Origin: Vibrio marinisediminis | GTDB taxonomy: Bacteria > Pseudomonadota > Gammaproteobacteria > Enterobacterales > Vibrionaceae | Direction of reading: 5' to 3' | NCBI RefSeq assembly: GCF_014050145.1 | Contig: NZ_JACFYF010000004.1 | Location: 124,001 to 188,000 of the forward strand | DNA: 64,000 nucleotides | In this document: one piece after another, positions 41,032-50,782 of the stretch | Numbering within the stretch: the first letter of the stretch is position 1 | Layout: each line of letters begins with the position of its first letter | Notes under the pieces: model-generated | Told to the model about the DNA's origin: nothing | The model's input: the letters and a program-made list of their open reading frames with translations, nothing else | Databases searched by the model: none | Program-made: the position numbers and the translations under genes

Positions 41032-42096
41032 ATGAAAGACACTAAGCCAAACAAAAATAAAATGGGTAAGCCGATTGCTATCTCATTTGCCTTACACGCC
41101 GCTTTGGTCGTCGCACTGCTTTGGGGTACGGACTTTACTATGTCGAAACCTGAACCTGTCGGGCGTATGGTTGAAGCTGTTGTTATTGACCCTGCATTAG
41201 TGCGCCAACAAGCACAGCAAATTCGTAACCAACGAGAAGAAGCAGCCCGCAAAGAGCAAGACCGACTTGATAAGTTGCGTCGTGAGAGCGAGCAACTCGA
41301 GAAAAATCGTAAAGCGGAAGAAGAGCGTATTCGCAAGCTCAAAGAGCAGCAAGTACGTGAAGCAAAAGCCGCGCGTGAGGCGGAAAAGCAACGACAGAAA
41401 AAAGAGCAAGAGCGTAAGGCTGAAGAAGAAAGAGTTCGTAAAGAAAAACAACGAGCTGCTAAGCTAGAACAAGAACGTAAGGTGAAAGAAGAAGCCGTAC
41501 GTAAAGCTGAGCAAGAGCGCGTAGCGAAAGAGGCGGCAATTGCTAAAGCGGAACAAGAACGCATTAAGCAAGAGCAACAAGCGAAAGCGGCGCAGGAGAA
41601 AGCTCGTAAAGAACGCGAAGCGGCTGAGCGAGCAGAGAAAGATCGCATTGCCAAAGAGAAAGCCGCCAAAGAGGCAGCAGCGAAGGCTCGCAAAGAAAAG
41701 GAACGCTTAGAGCGTTTAGAGCGTGAACGTAAACAGCAAGAAGCGGCAATGAATGACATTTTTGCTGGTTTGGAATCTGAATCTGAGCAAAACAGTGCAG
41801 CCCGTGGTCAATTTGTTGAGAGTGAAGTTGCGCGTTATGGCGCGATTTACACTCAGTTGATCAAGCAAAACTTGCTGGTGGAAGATTATTTTCGGGGAAA
41901 GTCTTGTCGAGTTAACTTGCGCCTAATCCCAACTGGAGCAGGTGCTATCGTCGGTAACTTTAGTATTCTCGATGGTGATAGCAGAGTTTGCTCGGCAACA
42001 AAACGTGCGGTGGCTCAAGTGCAAAGCTTCCCTCTACCGACGGATAAATCGGTAGTGAATAAACTGAAAAACATCAATTTAACTGTTGAACTTTAA
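41032..42096 (+). CDS. tolA: Tol-Pal system protein TolA
   Basis: A 354-residue protein that spans the periplasm and links the TolQR motor to Pal/TolB. One N-terminal membrane helix (about residues 13-35) is followed by a long Lys/Glu/Ala-rich helical domain (about residues 55-240). A compact C-terminal domain follows (GAIYTQLIKQNLLVEDYFRGKSC and onward). The low-complexity middle produces a long antisense open frame that is not a gene. It begins 13 bases after tolR. Confidence 0.96.
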   Translation: MKDTKPNKNKMGKPIAISFALHAALVVALLWGTDFTMSKPEPVGRMVEAVVIDPALVRQQAQQIRNQREEAARKEQDRLDKLRRESEQLEKNRKAEEERIRKLKEQQVREAKAAREAEKQRQKKEQERKAEEERVRKEKQRAAKLEQERKVKEEAVRKAEQERVAKEAAIAKAEQERIKQEQQAKAAQEKARKEREAAERAEKDRIAKEKAAKEAAAKARKEKERLERLERERKQQEAAMNDIFAGLESESEQNSAARGQFVESEVARYGAIYTQLIKQNLLVEDYFRGKSCRVNLRLIPTGAGAIVGNFSILDGDSRVCSATKRAVAQVQSFPLPTDKSVVNKLKNINLTVEL

Positions 42097-42111
42097 TTAA
42101 AGGAATAACTT

Positions 42112-43464
42112 GTGTTAAAGCGACTGATGATAGGACTCGCGCTCGTGCTAACGAGCTCTGTTCAAGTAGCCAATGCGGCACTTGAGCTGGTAATCACCGA
42201 TGGTATAGATTCGGCGCGTCCGATTGCTATTGTGCCATTTAAGTGGGAAGGCACCACGCCACTACCTCAAGATGTTTCTGCGGTTATCGCTTCAGATTTA
42301 CAGCGCAGTGGTAAATTTAGCCCAGTGGCAACCAATAAAATGCCTCAAACGCCATACAGTGAAGCGGAAGTTAATTTCGACGCATGGACTGGGCTTGGGG
42401 TCGATTCGCTACTTACGGGCTCTATTACCCAAGATGCGAAAGGTGACTATGTTATTAGCTACCAATTGGTTGACGTGGTTCGTGGTCAATTAACCAAAGG
42501 GCAGAGCCGAGCGTTGGGAGAAGATGGTGAATTGGTGCTTTCCAAAGACCATGTACTATTTAACAAACGTGCGACTGTGCCAAAGAACCGCCTACGCGAA
42601 TATGCTCACCGTATCTCTGATTTAGTGTACGAGCAGCTTACAGGCGAGCGTGGCGCGTTTTTAACCCGTATTGCTTACGTCGTTGTTAATGACAAAGACT
42701 CGTACCCATATCAGCTACGCGTTGCTGATTATGATGGTTATAACGAGCGCTTAGTTCTGCGTTCTAAACAGCCATTGATGTCACCAGCGTGGTCACCAGA
42801 TGGGCAACAACTGGCGTATGTGAGCTTCCAAAATGGTCAAGCTGAAATCTACATCATGAATATCTACACCGGTAAGAGTGAGAAAATTACCTCTTATCCT
42901 CGCCATAATGGTGCGCCAAGGTTCTCACCAGACGGTAAAAAGCTGGCGTTGGTATTGTCTAAAACGGGCAGTCTACAGGTGTATACCTTAGACATAGCAA
43001 CACGAAAGCTGACGCAAATAACGCGCGTCAGATCAAATAATACAGAACCATTTTGGTATCCTGATGGAAAATCCTTGATTTTCACTTCCGATCGGGGTGG
43101 TAAACCTCAGATTTATCGAGTAAATTTGGCAGACGGTGCCACAAGCCGCATAACTTGGCAAGGCAGTCAAAACCTCGGTGGCCAAATTACGCCTGATGGT
43201 CGTTTTTTGGTGATGGTAAATCGCAGCAACTCGGGCTTCAATCTGGCTAAGCAAGATTTGGAAACCGGTGCTGTACAAATTTTGACTAAAACACTTTTGG
43301 ACGAGTCGCCAAGTATCGCCCCAAATGGTGGAATGGTCATTTACAGTTCAATCTATAACAGAACCAACGTGTTATCGATGGTTTCTATAGATGGACGTTT
43401 TAAAGCTCGATTACCCGCAACGAATGGTCGCGTACGTGCACCAGCGTGGTCACCGTTTTTGTAG
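42112..43464 (+). CDS. tolB: Tol-Pal system protein TolB
   Basis: A 450-residue periplasmic protein that binds Pal and TolA. It has a signal peptide ending VANA near residue 23, an N-terminal alpha/beta domain, and a six-bladed propeller with repeated WSPDG, FSPDG, WYPDG and TPDG motifs. The start is GTG with AAAGGAA upstream. pal follows 34 bases later. Confidence 0.97.
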   Translation: MLKRLMIGLALVLTSSVQVANAALELVITDGIDSARPIAIVPFKWEGTTPLPQDVSAVIASDLQRSGKFSPVATNKMPQTPYSEAEVNFDAWTGLGVDSLLTGSITQDAKGDYVISYQLVDVVRGQLTKGQSRALGEDGELVLSKDHVLFNKRATVPKNRLREYAHRISDLVYEQLTGERGAFLTRIAYVVVNDKDSYPYQLRVADYDGYNERLVLRSKQPLMSPAWSPDGQQLAYVSFQNGQAEIYIMNIYTGKSEKITSYPRHNGAPRFSPDGKKLALVLSKTGSLQVYTLDIATRKLTQITRVRSNNTEPFWYPDGKSLIFTSDRGGKPQIYRVNLADGATSRITWQGSQNLGGQITPDGRFLVMVNRSNSGFNLAKQDLETGAVQILTKTLLDESPSIAPNGGMVIYSSIYNRTNVLSMVSIDGRFKARLPATNGRVRAPAWSPFL

Positions 43465-43498
43465 CAAGTAAGTATCAAAAAGTAAGGAAAACATAACA

Positions 43499-44014
43499 AT
43501 GCAACTTAACAAAGTTCTTAAAGGGCTACTAATTGCACTACCAGTTCTAGCGGTTACAGCATGTAGCTCAAGCGACGATGCTGCAAGTGCTTCTGGCTCA
43601 GAAACTAACAACGGTTCTTCTACTACAGTTTCAACACCAATTGATCAAAATGGTCAACTGTCTGAGCAAGAGCTAAAAGATCAAGTAATGCAAGCGTCAA
43701 CTATCTACTTCGCGTTTGACAATGCAACTATCTCTAGCGATTACGAGAAAGTACTTGCTCTACACGCGGCTTACCTAAGCTCTAACCCAGCGCTTAAAGT
43801 GACTGTAGAAGGTCATGCTGATGAGCGCGGTACACCTGAGTACAACATCGCCCTAGGTGAGCGTCGTGCGCAAGCTGTATCTATGTACCTACAAGCACTA
43901 GGTGTACAGGCTGATCAAATCGCTATCGTTAGCTACGGTGAAGAGAAGCCACTAGTTCTTGGTCAAACTAACGAAGCTTACGCTAAGAACCGCCGCGCAG
44001 TTCTAGTGTACTAA
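43499..44014 (+). CDS. pal: Peptidoglycan-associated lipoprotein Pal
   Basis: A 171-residue outer-membrane lipoprotein. The lipobox AVTAC places the lipidated cysteine at residue 22. The C-terminal OmpA-like domain binds peptidoglycan through the motif [22 protein letters not shown]. It tethers the outer membrane to the wall and is the Tol system's main partner. Confidence 0.97.
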   Translation: MQLNKVLKGLLIALPVLAVTACSSSDDAASASGSETNNGSSTTVSTPIDQNGQLSEQELKDQVMQASTIYFAFDNATISSDYEKVLALHAAYLSSNPALKVTVEGHADERGTPEYNIALGERRAQAVSMYLQALGVQADQIAIVSYGEEKPLVLGQTNEAYAKNRRAVLVY

Positions 44015-44029
44015 TTCGAGGATGACCTC

Positions 44030-44800
44030 ATGTTCAGTAACTTAAAGCATATTTTTTCGCTTACGTTACTGGCAAGTGCAGCGAACCTAGCGTTCGCTGC
44101 ACCAGCCCCAGTAGCCGATATTGGTGGCAGTTCCAGTAGCTCCCGATCTTATTCCTCTAATGAAACCGATATTCAGCGTCTAGAGCGTCTGCTTGATAAT
44201 CGCACTCGTGTTCAGCTGCAGATGCAGCAGCAACTAGACTCAATGGCTCTCGAGATCAGCGATCTTCGTGGTCAAATTGAAAAGAACAACTACGACATGC
44301 AGCAAATGTTGCAGCGTCAACGTGAACTGTTTATCGAGTTAGATAAAGTACGCCAAGAAGCAAAAACAGCAGTGGTTGCCCCAGTTGACACAGCAACAGA
44401 GTCGGCAAAACCACAAGGCACGTTTAGCAGCAATGCAGACGAACAAACCGCCTACCAAAATGCCGTTGACTTGATTCTTAAAAAGCGTGATTACACAGGC
44501 GCTATTGCCGCTTTTGTGCAGTTCCAAAAAGATTTTCCTGACTCAAGCTTCACGCCCAACTCACACTATTGGCTAGGTCAGCTTTATTTTGCCAAGAAGC
44601 AAGACAAAGAAGCGGTGAAGAGTTTCGCTGCAGTGATTGCTTATAAAGAATCTAATAAACGTGCAGATGCGTTAGTTAAATTAGGCGATATCGCTGAACG
44701 TAACAATAATGCAGCGCAAGCTGCCAAGTATTACCAGCAAGTGGTCACTGAGTACCCAGGTAGTGCGTCAGCAAATATTGCGCAAGAAAAACTCAAATAG
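44030..44800 (+). CDS. cpoB: Cell division coordinator CpoB (YbgF)
   Basis: A 256-residue periplasmic protein with a signal peptide ending AFAA near residue 24, an N-terminal trimerising coiled coil (about residues 45-110), and C-terminal TPR repeats (AYQNAVDLILKKRDYTGAIAAF, SHYWLGQLYFAKKQ). CpoB couples peptidoglycan synthesis to Tol-driven outer-membrane constriction in E. coli. It is the last gene of the tol-pal operon, with a terminator after it. Confidence 0.95.
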   Translation: MFSNLKHIFSLTLLASAANLAFAAPAPVADIGGSSSSSRSYSSNETDIQRLERLLDNRTRVQLQMQQQLDSMALEISDLRGQIEKNNYDMQQMLQRQRELFIELDKVRQEAKTAVVAPVDTATESAKPQGTFSSNADEQTAYQNAVDLILKKRDYTGAIAAFVQFQKDFPDSSFTPNSHYWLGQLYFAKKQDKEAVKSFAAVIAYKESNKRADALVKLGDIAERNNNAAQAAKYYQQVVTEYPGSASANIAQEKLK

Positions 44801-44814
44801 AAATAATCAATTAG

Positions 44815-44842
44815 AAAGAGGTGCTTCGGCGCCTCTTTTTGT
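44815..44842 (+). terminator. tol-pal operon terminator
   Basis: The stem AAAGAGGTGC/GCGCCTCTTT with a TTCG loop and one G-T pair, followed by T residues. Confidence 0.87.
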
Positions 44843-44987
44843 ATCTGTGTCATGGAGTTTGTTATTTACATTGTCGTTGTTGACGGCAAGGTGATCGATA
44901 CAAGGTTATTCATGGAAAGCTTTTTGATTCTTGAGTGCAAACGGAGTTACAATACTCGGATTAACGGAAGTTGCGTAGAGCAAAGCA

Positions 44988-46049
44988 ATGAGTCACATTT
45001 TAGATAGAATCGATACAGTTTATCCTTTTCCTCCAAAACCAAAACTATTAAGCGATGAACAAAAGCGCACCCACATCGAAAATATTAAGCAGATGCTTAA
45101 AGAAAAAGATGCCGTGCTTATCGCTCACTACTATACCGATCCTGAGATCCAAGCATTAGCGGAAGAAACAGGCGGTTTTGTGGGTGACTCATTGGAGATG
45201 GCGAAGTTTGGTAACCGTCATTCTGCAAGCACATTAATCATCGCGGGTGTTCGCTTTATGGGCGAATCGGCGAAGATCCTTACCCCAGAAAAACACATTC
45301 TAATGCCGACATTAGAAGCCGAGTGTTCGTTGGATCTTGGCTGTCCGGCTGATAAATTTACTGAATTTTGCGATGCTCACCCCGACCATACTGTGGTGGT
45401 GTACGCCAATACCTCTGCGGCAGTTAAAGCACGTGCCGATTGGGTAGTGACATCAAGCATTGCATTGGAAATTGTTGAGCACCTAGATAGCGAAGATAAA
45501 CCAATTATTTGGGGACCCGATCGTCACCTAGGCTCCTACATTGCTAACAAAACTGGCGCTGATATGCTGCTTTGGCAAGGTGAGTGCATAGTGCACGATG
45601 AGTTCTCCGCTGACGCATTGCGTAAGATGAAAGGTCTTCACCCAGAAGCGGCGATTCTTGTTCACCCTGAATCTCCTGCCAGCGTTGTTGAATTAGCTGA
45701 TGCCGTCGGTTCGACTAGCCAGTTAATTAAAGCGGCAAAAGAGCTACCACAGCAGAAACTGATTGTTGCAACAGATAAAGGTATCTTCTTTAAGATGCAG
45801 CAATTGGTGCCAGAGAAAGAACTAGTTGAAGCGCCAACCGCTGGTGCAGGTGCAACTTGTCGTAGCTGTGCGCATTGCCCTTGGATGGCGATGAACGGCT
45901 TACAAGCGATTGAAAATGCACTTCGTGAAGGTGGTGCTGAGCATGAAATCTTCGTTGATGAGGAAGTGCGCCTTAAGTCGCTTATTCCACTCAACCGCAT
46001 GCTAGATTTTGCCGAACAGCTAAACATGCAAGTGAAAGGCAACGCGTAA
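44988..46049 (+). CDS. nadA: Quinolinate synthase NadA
   Basis: A 353-residue [4Fe-4S] enzyme that condenses iminoaspartate with dihydroxyacetone phosphate to quinolinate in de novo NAD synthesis. Cluster cysteines are in [14 protein letters not shown], in [11 protein letters not shown] and in the C-terminal [10 protein letters not shown] segment. Length matches the E. coli protein. Its position after the tol-pal operon is conserved in enterobacteria and vibrios. Confidence 0.97.
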   Translation: MSHILDRIDTVYPFPPKPKLLSDEQKRTHIENIKQMLKEKDAVLIAHYYTDPEIQALAEETGGFVGDSLEMAKFGNRHSASTLIIAGVRFMGESAKILTPEKHILMPTLEAECSLDLGCPADKFTEFCDAHPDHTVVVYANTSAAVKARADWVVTSSIALEIVEHLDSEDKPIIWGPDRHLGSYIANKTGADMLLWQGECIVHDEFSADALRKMKGLHPEAAILVHPESPASVVELADAVGSTSQLIKAAKELPQQKLIVATDKGIFFKMQQLVPEKELVEAPTAGAGATCRSCAHCPWMAMNGLQAIENALREGGAEHEIFVDEEVRLKSLIPLNRMLDFAEQLNMQVKGNA

Positions 46050-46057
46050 GCGAGTCT

Positions 46058-46112
46058 TATACTCAAGTAACAAGGCTCTGAATCCTGCATCTTGAAGTCA
46101 CTTGGGAATATA
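46058..46112. repeat. Short ERIC-like repeat after nadA
   Basis: TATACTCAAGTAAC at one end and GTCACTTGGGAATATA at the other are imperfect inverted ends. Inside is CTGCATCTTGAAG, as in the full element at 59825-59952. It looks like an internally deleted copy of about 55 bases. Confidence 0.55.
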
Positions 46113-46121
46113 TTTTAATTG

Positions 46122-46154
46122 AAAAGCCAGCGATGTTTATTCGCTGGCTTTTTG
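46122..46154. terminator. nadA terminator, shared with convergent gene
   Basis: A perfect stem AAAAGCCAGCGA/TCGCTGGCTTTT with a TGTTTAT loop. It has T-rich flanks, so it may serve both convergent genes. Confidence 0.85.
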
Positions 46155-46203
46155 CTATTCACTGTATAGAAATGGCGAGTTTTGGTTTGGGGCGTTCTTT
46201 CTT

Positions 46204-46908
46204 TTAATCCACATGCCCATTTTGGTTCTGCTGGAAGTCATCCATACTGAAGAAGCAGCGGCTACCAATATGACCACTGTAAAATTTTGACTTAATTAGG
46301 TTATCAAGCTTTAAATCGTCAGCTTCTATGGCGTAGTTTAAATCTTCAACCGCTAATGACTGCCACTTTTCAAAGACAGACTTATGAATTAAGTAGGTTG
46401 AACTGTAGCCAGTCAGTGACACTCTAATTATTGGTCTGAGCTGTTGCGGCATCGTGGCAAAGCGAACTTCGACGCGTTCGTGGAAAAACGACTTGTGAAA
46501 TGAAAACGCGGTATAGCCGAGGTGTTCATTGCCCGCTGCATCAAAAACGACTGCTTCGGAACGAGTAACGCCTAAATTGCTGGAAAACTGCAACTTGTCT
46601 GCTAACTCGTTAACAATTAACAAGCTTTGACCACCCCAGCACTCGCTAACTTTTGGCATACGCAAAGGTAGCTCATCCAGCCGCTTTTGTAGGTTAGCTT
46701 TTTTGCCTCGGTCTTTTGGTGCAAAGTGCATTATCTCATCACCAAAATAGAGTTGTGGTTTGTATTTGCTGTCAACAAGCGGCAGCCACTCAAAGTCGTA
46801 TTCATCTAACCAAGCCATTGGGTCGCCATCTTTGTCGGCGTAAACATCACCAAAATGGATCAGTTGTAACGGTAAATATTCGCTTAGGATTCCGTGCATA
46901 TCTAACAT
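46204..46908 (-). CDS. Unrecognised 234-residue protein, second gene of an unknown pair
   Basis: I do not recognise this protein. It has no signal peptide or membrane segment, is fairly acidic and aromatic-rich, and has a mixed composition that suggests a globular alpha/beta fold. Notable stretches are WLDEYDFEWLPLVDSKYKPQ, GQSLLIVNELADKLQFSS and TGYSSTYLIHKSVFEKWQSL. The ATG at 46908 has AGGT about 8 bases upstream. It begins 19 bases after the 806-residue gene on the same strand, so the two are almost certainly co-transcribed. The overall look resembles some immunity-type or accessory proteins, but I have no motif to support that. Confidence 0.7.
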   Translation of the reverse strand: MLDMHGILSEYLPLQLIHFGDVYADKDGDPMAWLDEYDFEWLPLVDSKYKPQLYFGDEIMHFAPKDRGKKANLQKRLDELPLRMPKVSECWGGQSLLIVNELADKLQFSSNLGVTRSEAVVFDAAGNEHLGYTAFSFHKSFFHERVEVRFATMPQQLRPIIRVSLTGYSSTYLIHKSVFEKWQSLAVEDLNYAIEADDLKLDNLIKSKFYSGHIGSRCFFSMDDFQQNQNGHVD

Positions 46909-46927
46909 AATCAGTACCTGTTCAGCC

Positions 46928-49348
46928 TTACAATGCGTCGAGTTTGATGGTCATTTCTTTTAGATACTCTTTCCAGTAACGTAGCCATTCTGGGGTTAAA
47001 TCGTCGAGCTCTATTGCAAGGCGAGTTTCGAAATCCATACTTTGCTGTTTCAACTGTTGGTCAAAGAATATTTCTTCTAATAGGGTTGCTTGTAACGATC
47101 TTCCGCTTCGAGGATCTGATCCCAATAATTTTACCCAACGCAGTTGAGTCGTTTTATCTGCTTCAGTCAGGATTTGTGGCAGCACTTTAGGTGCACCTTT
47201 GTTGTACAATTGATTACCCAATTCAAATTCACGGGCGTTGATTTTGCCATCGGTGAGAGATTGATATTGGGCGAAAGAGAGCTTGCCATTTAAGAATTGC
47301 TCAGCGACATCACTTAACGTCTCTGCTTCTTGGTATTGATGACATGCCACGCTCATTAACTCGTTGAGTACGGCTTTACGAAGCGCGGCTAATGGCGTGC
47401 TCAATGTCGGTTGTAGGCGATAGGCATTGAGGTAGAAATAATCACGTTCGTAACAGGCGAGTTTATTAATAGCAAGGTTCCACTGCTCGCGTTCTTCTTC
47501 ATCAAGTTCGATGTACTGCCTGATTAAGTGCTCGAGTTGTGTGGCGTCATGGTTGATGCTAACAGCAATATTGAATGCTGTTTGCTCAAATAAAGAGATA
47601 CCCAAATCAGATAAGCTCTGGAAAAATGAGTTTCGTAACCCTTCACTGGCAAACCCTGACATGGATTCGAGATAGAAGCGCGACAGACTCGACAGCGTTG
47701 CTTGAGGTGCTAACCTCATTGCGAGCTGGATGATATGTTTAGCAAATGGATCTTGGCTGGCTTTATATAGCCAGTAGCATGTTGCAAGAATCGGACGAAA
47801 TATACCCACAGAATCAAACAATTCATAGATTGGCTGCTCGGCACCAAGCTCTCTTGAACGCTGATAGGATCTTTCGGTATCAAGCTGTTCATCGAGCTTT
47901 TCCGCCAAGGCTGGCAAGTCATCTTCGTTTGCTGCTAATAGCCATTGTTCAAGTTCGTCAGGGACGGATTGGCAGTGCTGTTTAAACTGCGCCAAAATAT
48001 CGGACTTTAGCCCAGTAGTGACCCATTGAGTGAGGGCGAGAGTATAATCATCGTGACGGTTATTCTGCTGGTCCAAATTAAGCAATACTGCGCCTATTAA
48101 TCGGCACAGTGTTTGTTCTTCTTCGTCTTCATTTACCCACAATAGGTGGTTGTAGGCGTCGCGATTGGCTTCGAATGTTTTCTCTATTTCTACATACACA
48201 TCATGACCCACATGATAGTAGCTATCGAGATCGTCAATGATTTCATCAATCTGCTGTTTAGTCTTAGATGAAATAGCACCCGGCTGAGCAACACTTGGTA
48301 AGCAATACCTTAGCCCATAATCATGATCGCTAATACAGCGAGTTTCTTCCTCTTTTACCATCAATTCATAGAGCTTTTTCGGTAAATCTTGCTGATCAAA
48401 CAGATGGAAGAAAATATCGACGACACGGATAAAACACTGCTGGTTGTCGTTATTGGTCGTCGTTGTATCGAGTAGGGCATCGCTCAGTGGCTGTAATATT
48501 TTGTGCAGTGAGCGCTGGATATCATTTTGCGATGGAATGCTATCGAGATGGCATGCATGCAAAATATGTTGATAAAAATCCGGTGCGTAATGTTTGGAGT
48601 GCAAGATCACTAAGACTGAATCGAGGTTAACGAAGGCTCGCTGCTGATGAAGTTCAATATAGTTTTCTCCCGTTAAGACAAAGTCCCACAAGGACTCACC
48701 GTTGGGAAGATGAATAATAAATGGACGTAGCTGCTCAAGAGCGGCTGGTGTTGTACAGGTATCCGTTTCGTTATCTAAGGTCGCTTTGTTTGAGAAAAAG
48801 TGCCCAAATACACGTTGTAATAAGCTGGTTCCCTGCTGTGTTGGTTCTGTCGAAGCCAGCGATTGTGACTCAGCTTGCCTTTCTATCTCTGTGTTCCGAT
48901 ATTGATCCACACCAGACCAATTTTTCTGGTCAGTAAAGTCATTAATGGCAAAACTGCGTTGGTCAGATATTACCGCCAGCAGCTGTTGAATTCCCCAATC
49001 ATAGCTCTCTGCCAAGTCACCAATACAGTTGTGGCGAAACAGCGCAACTTTTGCCTGCGCATCTAGTTGGCTTAGTGATTTTGCCAACGATTCAGTCACA
49101 ACGCGGGCGTCAACGTAATCGCAAAATAGATAGGTAAAACTCACGTTTTGACCAATAGACGTGAGTGGGATGATGTCATCACAGATACCATCCACTGCGT
49201 TTAATAGTGCGCTATTTTGAACGTTTATTGCTTGATTGGAATAAAGAAAAAGGAAACATGGGTCATCGTAACTGTCGATTTGATTGAATATCGATTTAAC
49301 GGCTTCTGGTAACTGACGTAAAGCAGGTTGGTTGATTTTTTCTAACAT
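46928..49348 (-). CDS. Unrecognised 806-residue protein, first gene of an unknown pair
   Basis: I cannot place this large soluble protein in a family. It lacks a signal peptide, membrane segment, Walker motif or obvious nuclease or protease signature. The first 130 residues look alpha/beta (DPCFLFLYSNQ, FTYLFCDYVDARVV). A polar linker near 150-185 follows. The rest is mostly helical and acidic, with many Leu/Gln/Glu-rich helices that resemble a helical-repeat scaffold. It is followed after 19 bases by the 234-residue gene. The pair sits between nadA and a K+ channel gene, has its own promoter region and shares a terminator with nadA. It could be an accessory cassette; function unknown. Confidence 0.75.
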   Translation of the reverse strand: MLEKINQPALRQLPEAVKSIFNQIDSYDDPCFLFLYSNQAINVQNSALLNAVDGICDDIIPLTSIGQNVSFTYLFCDYVDARVVTESLAKSLSQLDAQAKVALFRHNCIGDLAESYDWGIQQLLAVISDQRSFAINDFTDQKNWSGVDQYRNTEIERQAESQSLASTEPTQQGTSLLQRVFGHFFSNKATLDNETDTCTTPAALEQLRPFIIHLPNGESLWDFVLTGENYIELHQQRAFVNLDSVLVILHSKHYAPDFYQHILHACHLDSIPSQNDIQRSLHKILQPLSDALLDTTTTNNDNQQCFIRVVDIFFHLFDQQDLPKKLYELMVKEEETRCISDHDYGLRYCLPSVAQPGAISSKTKQQIDEIIDDLDSYYHVGHDVYVEIEKTFEANRDAYNHLLWVNEDEEEQTLCRLIGAVLLNLDQQNNRHDDYTLALTQWVTTGLKSDILAQFKQHCQSVPDELEQWLLAANEDDLPALAEKLDEQLDTERSYQRSRELGAEQPIYELFDSVGIFRPILATCYWLYKASQDPFAKHIIQLAMRLAPQATLSSLSRFYLESMSGFASEGLRNSFFQSLSDLGISLFEQTAFNIAVSINHDATQLEHLIRQYIELDEEEREQWNLAINKLACYERDYFYLNAYRLQPTLSTPLAALRKAVLNELMSVACHQYQEAETLSDVAEQFLNGKLSFAQYQSLTDGKINAREFELGNQLYNKGAPKVLPQILTEADKTTQLRWVKLLGSDPRSGRSLQATLLEEIFFDQQLKQQSMDFETRLAIELDDLTPEWLRYWKEYLKEMTIKLDAL

Positions 49349-49675
49349 CTATAAGCTCAAATTTGTACGTTATGATTATTTATTGATGGAAAGGTAAGTG
49401 CAAGCACGCTTAGCATTGTCTAAGTTGATGCTCTAGGTGTTGAGAACAACAGTACTTCTTGTTGTATGTGCTTAATCTTATAGAAGAATAAAGTACTACG
49501 TACAGCTGAAATGGTGATAAGCAAACCTTTGATAGGCAGAATTTTTTATGTTTTGCCTCTGGGATCTCATCTCAACAGAGATGGCTCGCTTAAGCTTCCT
49601 AACTTTGTTTACAATATATCTATGCATCAGTAGGACTCATTCAGAGTGCTCTTACAATACGATATGGGATGGTCT
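49349..49675. other. Divergent intergenic region between the unknown pair and the K+ channel gene
   Basis: About 330 AT-rich bases with promoters for both directions. Short frames here overlap the channel gene and lack ribosome binding sites. I see no repeat or operator that stands out. Confidence 0.45.
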
Positions 49676-50710
49676 ATGGCATTGTGGTTATACCTACGGC
49701 GCAAATTACAGGCGAGTTTGTTTGACCTTAGTACACGTAACTTAATGGTACTTTCGGCATTATACGTGGCGTTGTCTTGGTTACTGCTAACCGTGGCGGG
49801 TGAGAAAGCATTAACCGAGAGCTTTTCAAATTTCATCTACTACCTGATGGTGACAGCCTCTACAGTTGGTTATGGTGACCACTCACCAGTAACTGACTTT
49901 GGTAAATGGGTTGTGGTGTTGTTTGTTATCCCTGGTGGCTTGGCGCTGTTTGCCTCGATATTAGGTCGCTTGGGATCGAACCTTGTCGAATATTGGCGAG
50001 CGGGAATTTTAGGGAAGAGAAGAGTGAATACAGAAAATCATATTTTATTGCTTGGTTGGAATGGTCAGCGTACGCTTCATCTCATTCGGATGCTGCAACA
50101 TGAAGAAGATGGAAATAGACCCATCGTGTTATGTACTCGTTCTGACATTGAAAACCCGTTACCAGGGGAAATTGGTTTTGTAAAAGTGAGCAGTTATACC
50201 GATGGGCAAGAGATGAAAAATGCCCAAATAGGTCAAGCTAGCTGTATTGTGGTTGATAACTTGGAAGACGATATTACCCTCTCATCCGCACTGTATTGCT
50301 CAAACGTGAACCCGAAAGCGCACCTTGTCGCTTACTTTAAAGATGAGGCGTTAAGTGGGCTGTTAAGCCAGCATTGCCCTAATGCAGAGTGCATACCTGC
50401 GGTGGGGGCAGAAATGCTCGCCAAAGCGGCGGTTGACCCAGGTTCAAGTGCGTTGCATCAAGAGCTACTCGCTTCAACCCGAGGGATGACGCAGTATTCT
50501 ACTTACTATCCGGATTCTTTGGCGGCGACTCGTGTAGAAAGCGCATTTATGTTCATGAAAAAGCACCATCAAGCGACCTTGATTGCGATGGAAGGATCGC
50601 AAGGTATTGAGCTAAACCCCGATCTCGATGAGCAAATACAACCCGGCGTTAAATTGTTCTACATCGCTGATGAACGAATTGAGCATTTCGATTGGTCTAA
50701 GCTTGGTTAA
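49676..50710 (+). CDS. Two-helix potassium channel with RCK/TrkA-N domain
   Basis: A 344-residue inner-membrane channel subunit. Two membrane helices flank a pore loop with the K+ selectivity filter TVGYGD. A cytoplasmic Rossmann-type RCK domain follows (HILLLGWNGQRTLHL near residues 125-139). The C-terminal part contains a possible second regulatory domain. The start is uncertain: ATG at 49676 has GGGATGG just upstream, while ATG 49664 and GTG 49646 are also in frame. It is probably a ligand-gated K+ channel for osmotic or pH balance. A hairpin follows the stop. Confidence 0.87.
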   Translation: MALWLYLRRKLQASLFDLSTRNLMVLSALYVALSWLLLTVAGEKALTESFSNFIYYLMVTASTVGYGDHSPVTDFGKWVVVLFVIPGGLALFASILGRLGSNLVEYWRAGILGKRRVNTENHILLLGWNGQRTLHLIRMLQHEEDGNRPIVLCTRSDIENPLPGEIGFVKVSSYTDGQEMKNAQIGQASCIVVDNLEDDITLSSALYCSNVNPKAHLVAYFKDEALSGLLSQHCPNAECIPAVGAEMLAKAAVDPGSSALHQELLASTRGMTQYSTYYPDSLAATRVESAFMFMKKHHQATLIAMEGSQGIELNPDLDEQIQPGVKLFYIADERIEHFDWSKLG

Positions 50711-50726
50711 CACTCTTTAGAGACAA

Positions 50727-50751
50727 AAAAGGCTTCACCAAGTGAAGCCTT
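50727..50751. terminator. Terminator between K+ channel and YecA-family genes
   Basis: A perfect stem AAGGCTTCAC/GTGAAGCCTT with a CAA loop. On the minus strand it is followed by six T residues, so it fits the YecA-family gene best. Confidence 0.75.
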
Positions 50752-50782
50752 ATATGATTAGCGCATACAATTAGAGCGACGG

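Noticed and set aside
41025-41759. 244-codon minus-strand open frame opposite tolA
   Set aside because: It is produced by the Lys/Glu/Ala-rich repeats of tolA; the predicted protein is low-complexity Ser/Arg/Leu/Cys with no ribosome binding site.
45662-46090. 142-codon minus-strand open frame opposite nadA
   Set aside because: It lies antisense to a firmly identified gene and has Ser/Cys-rich shadow composition.
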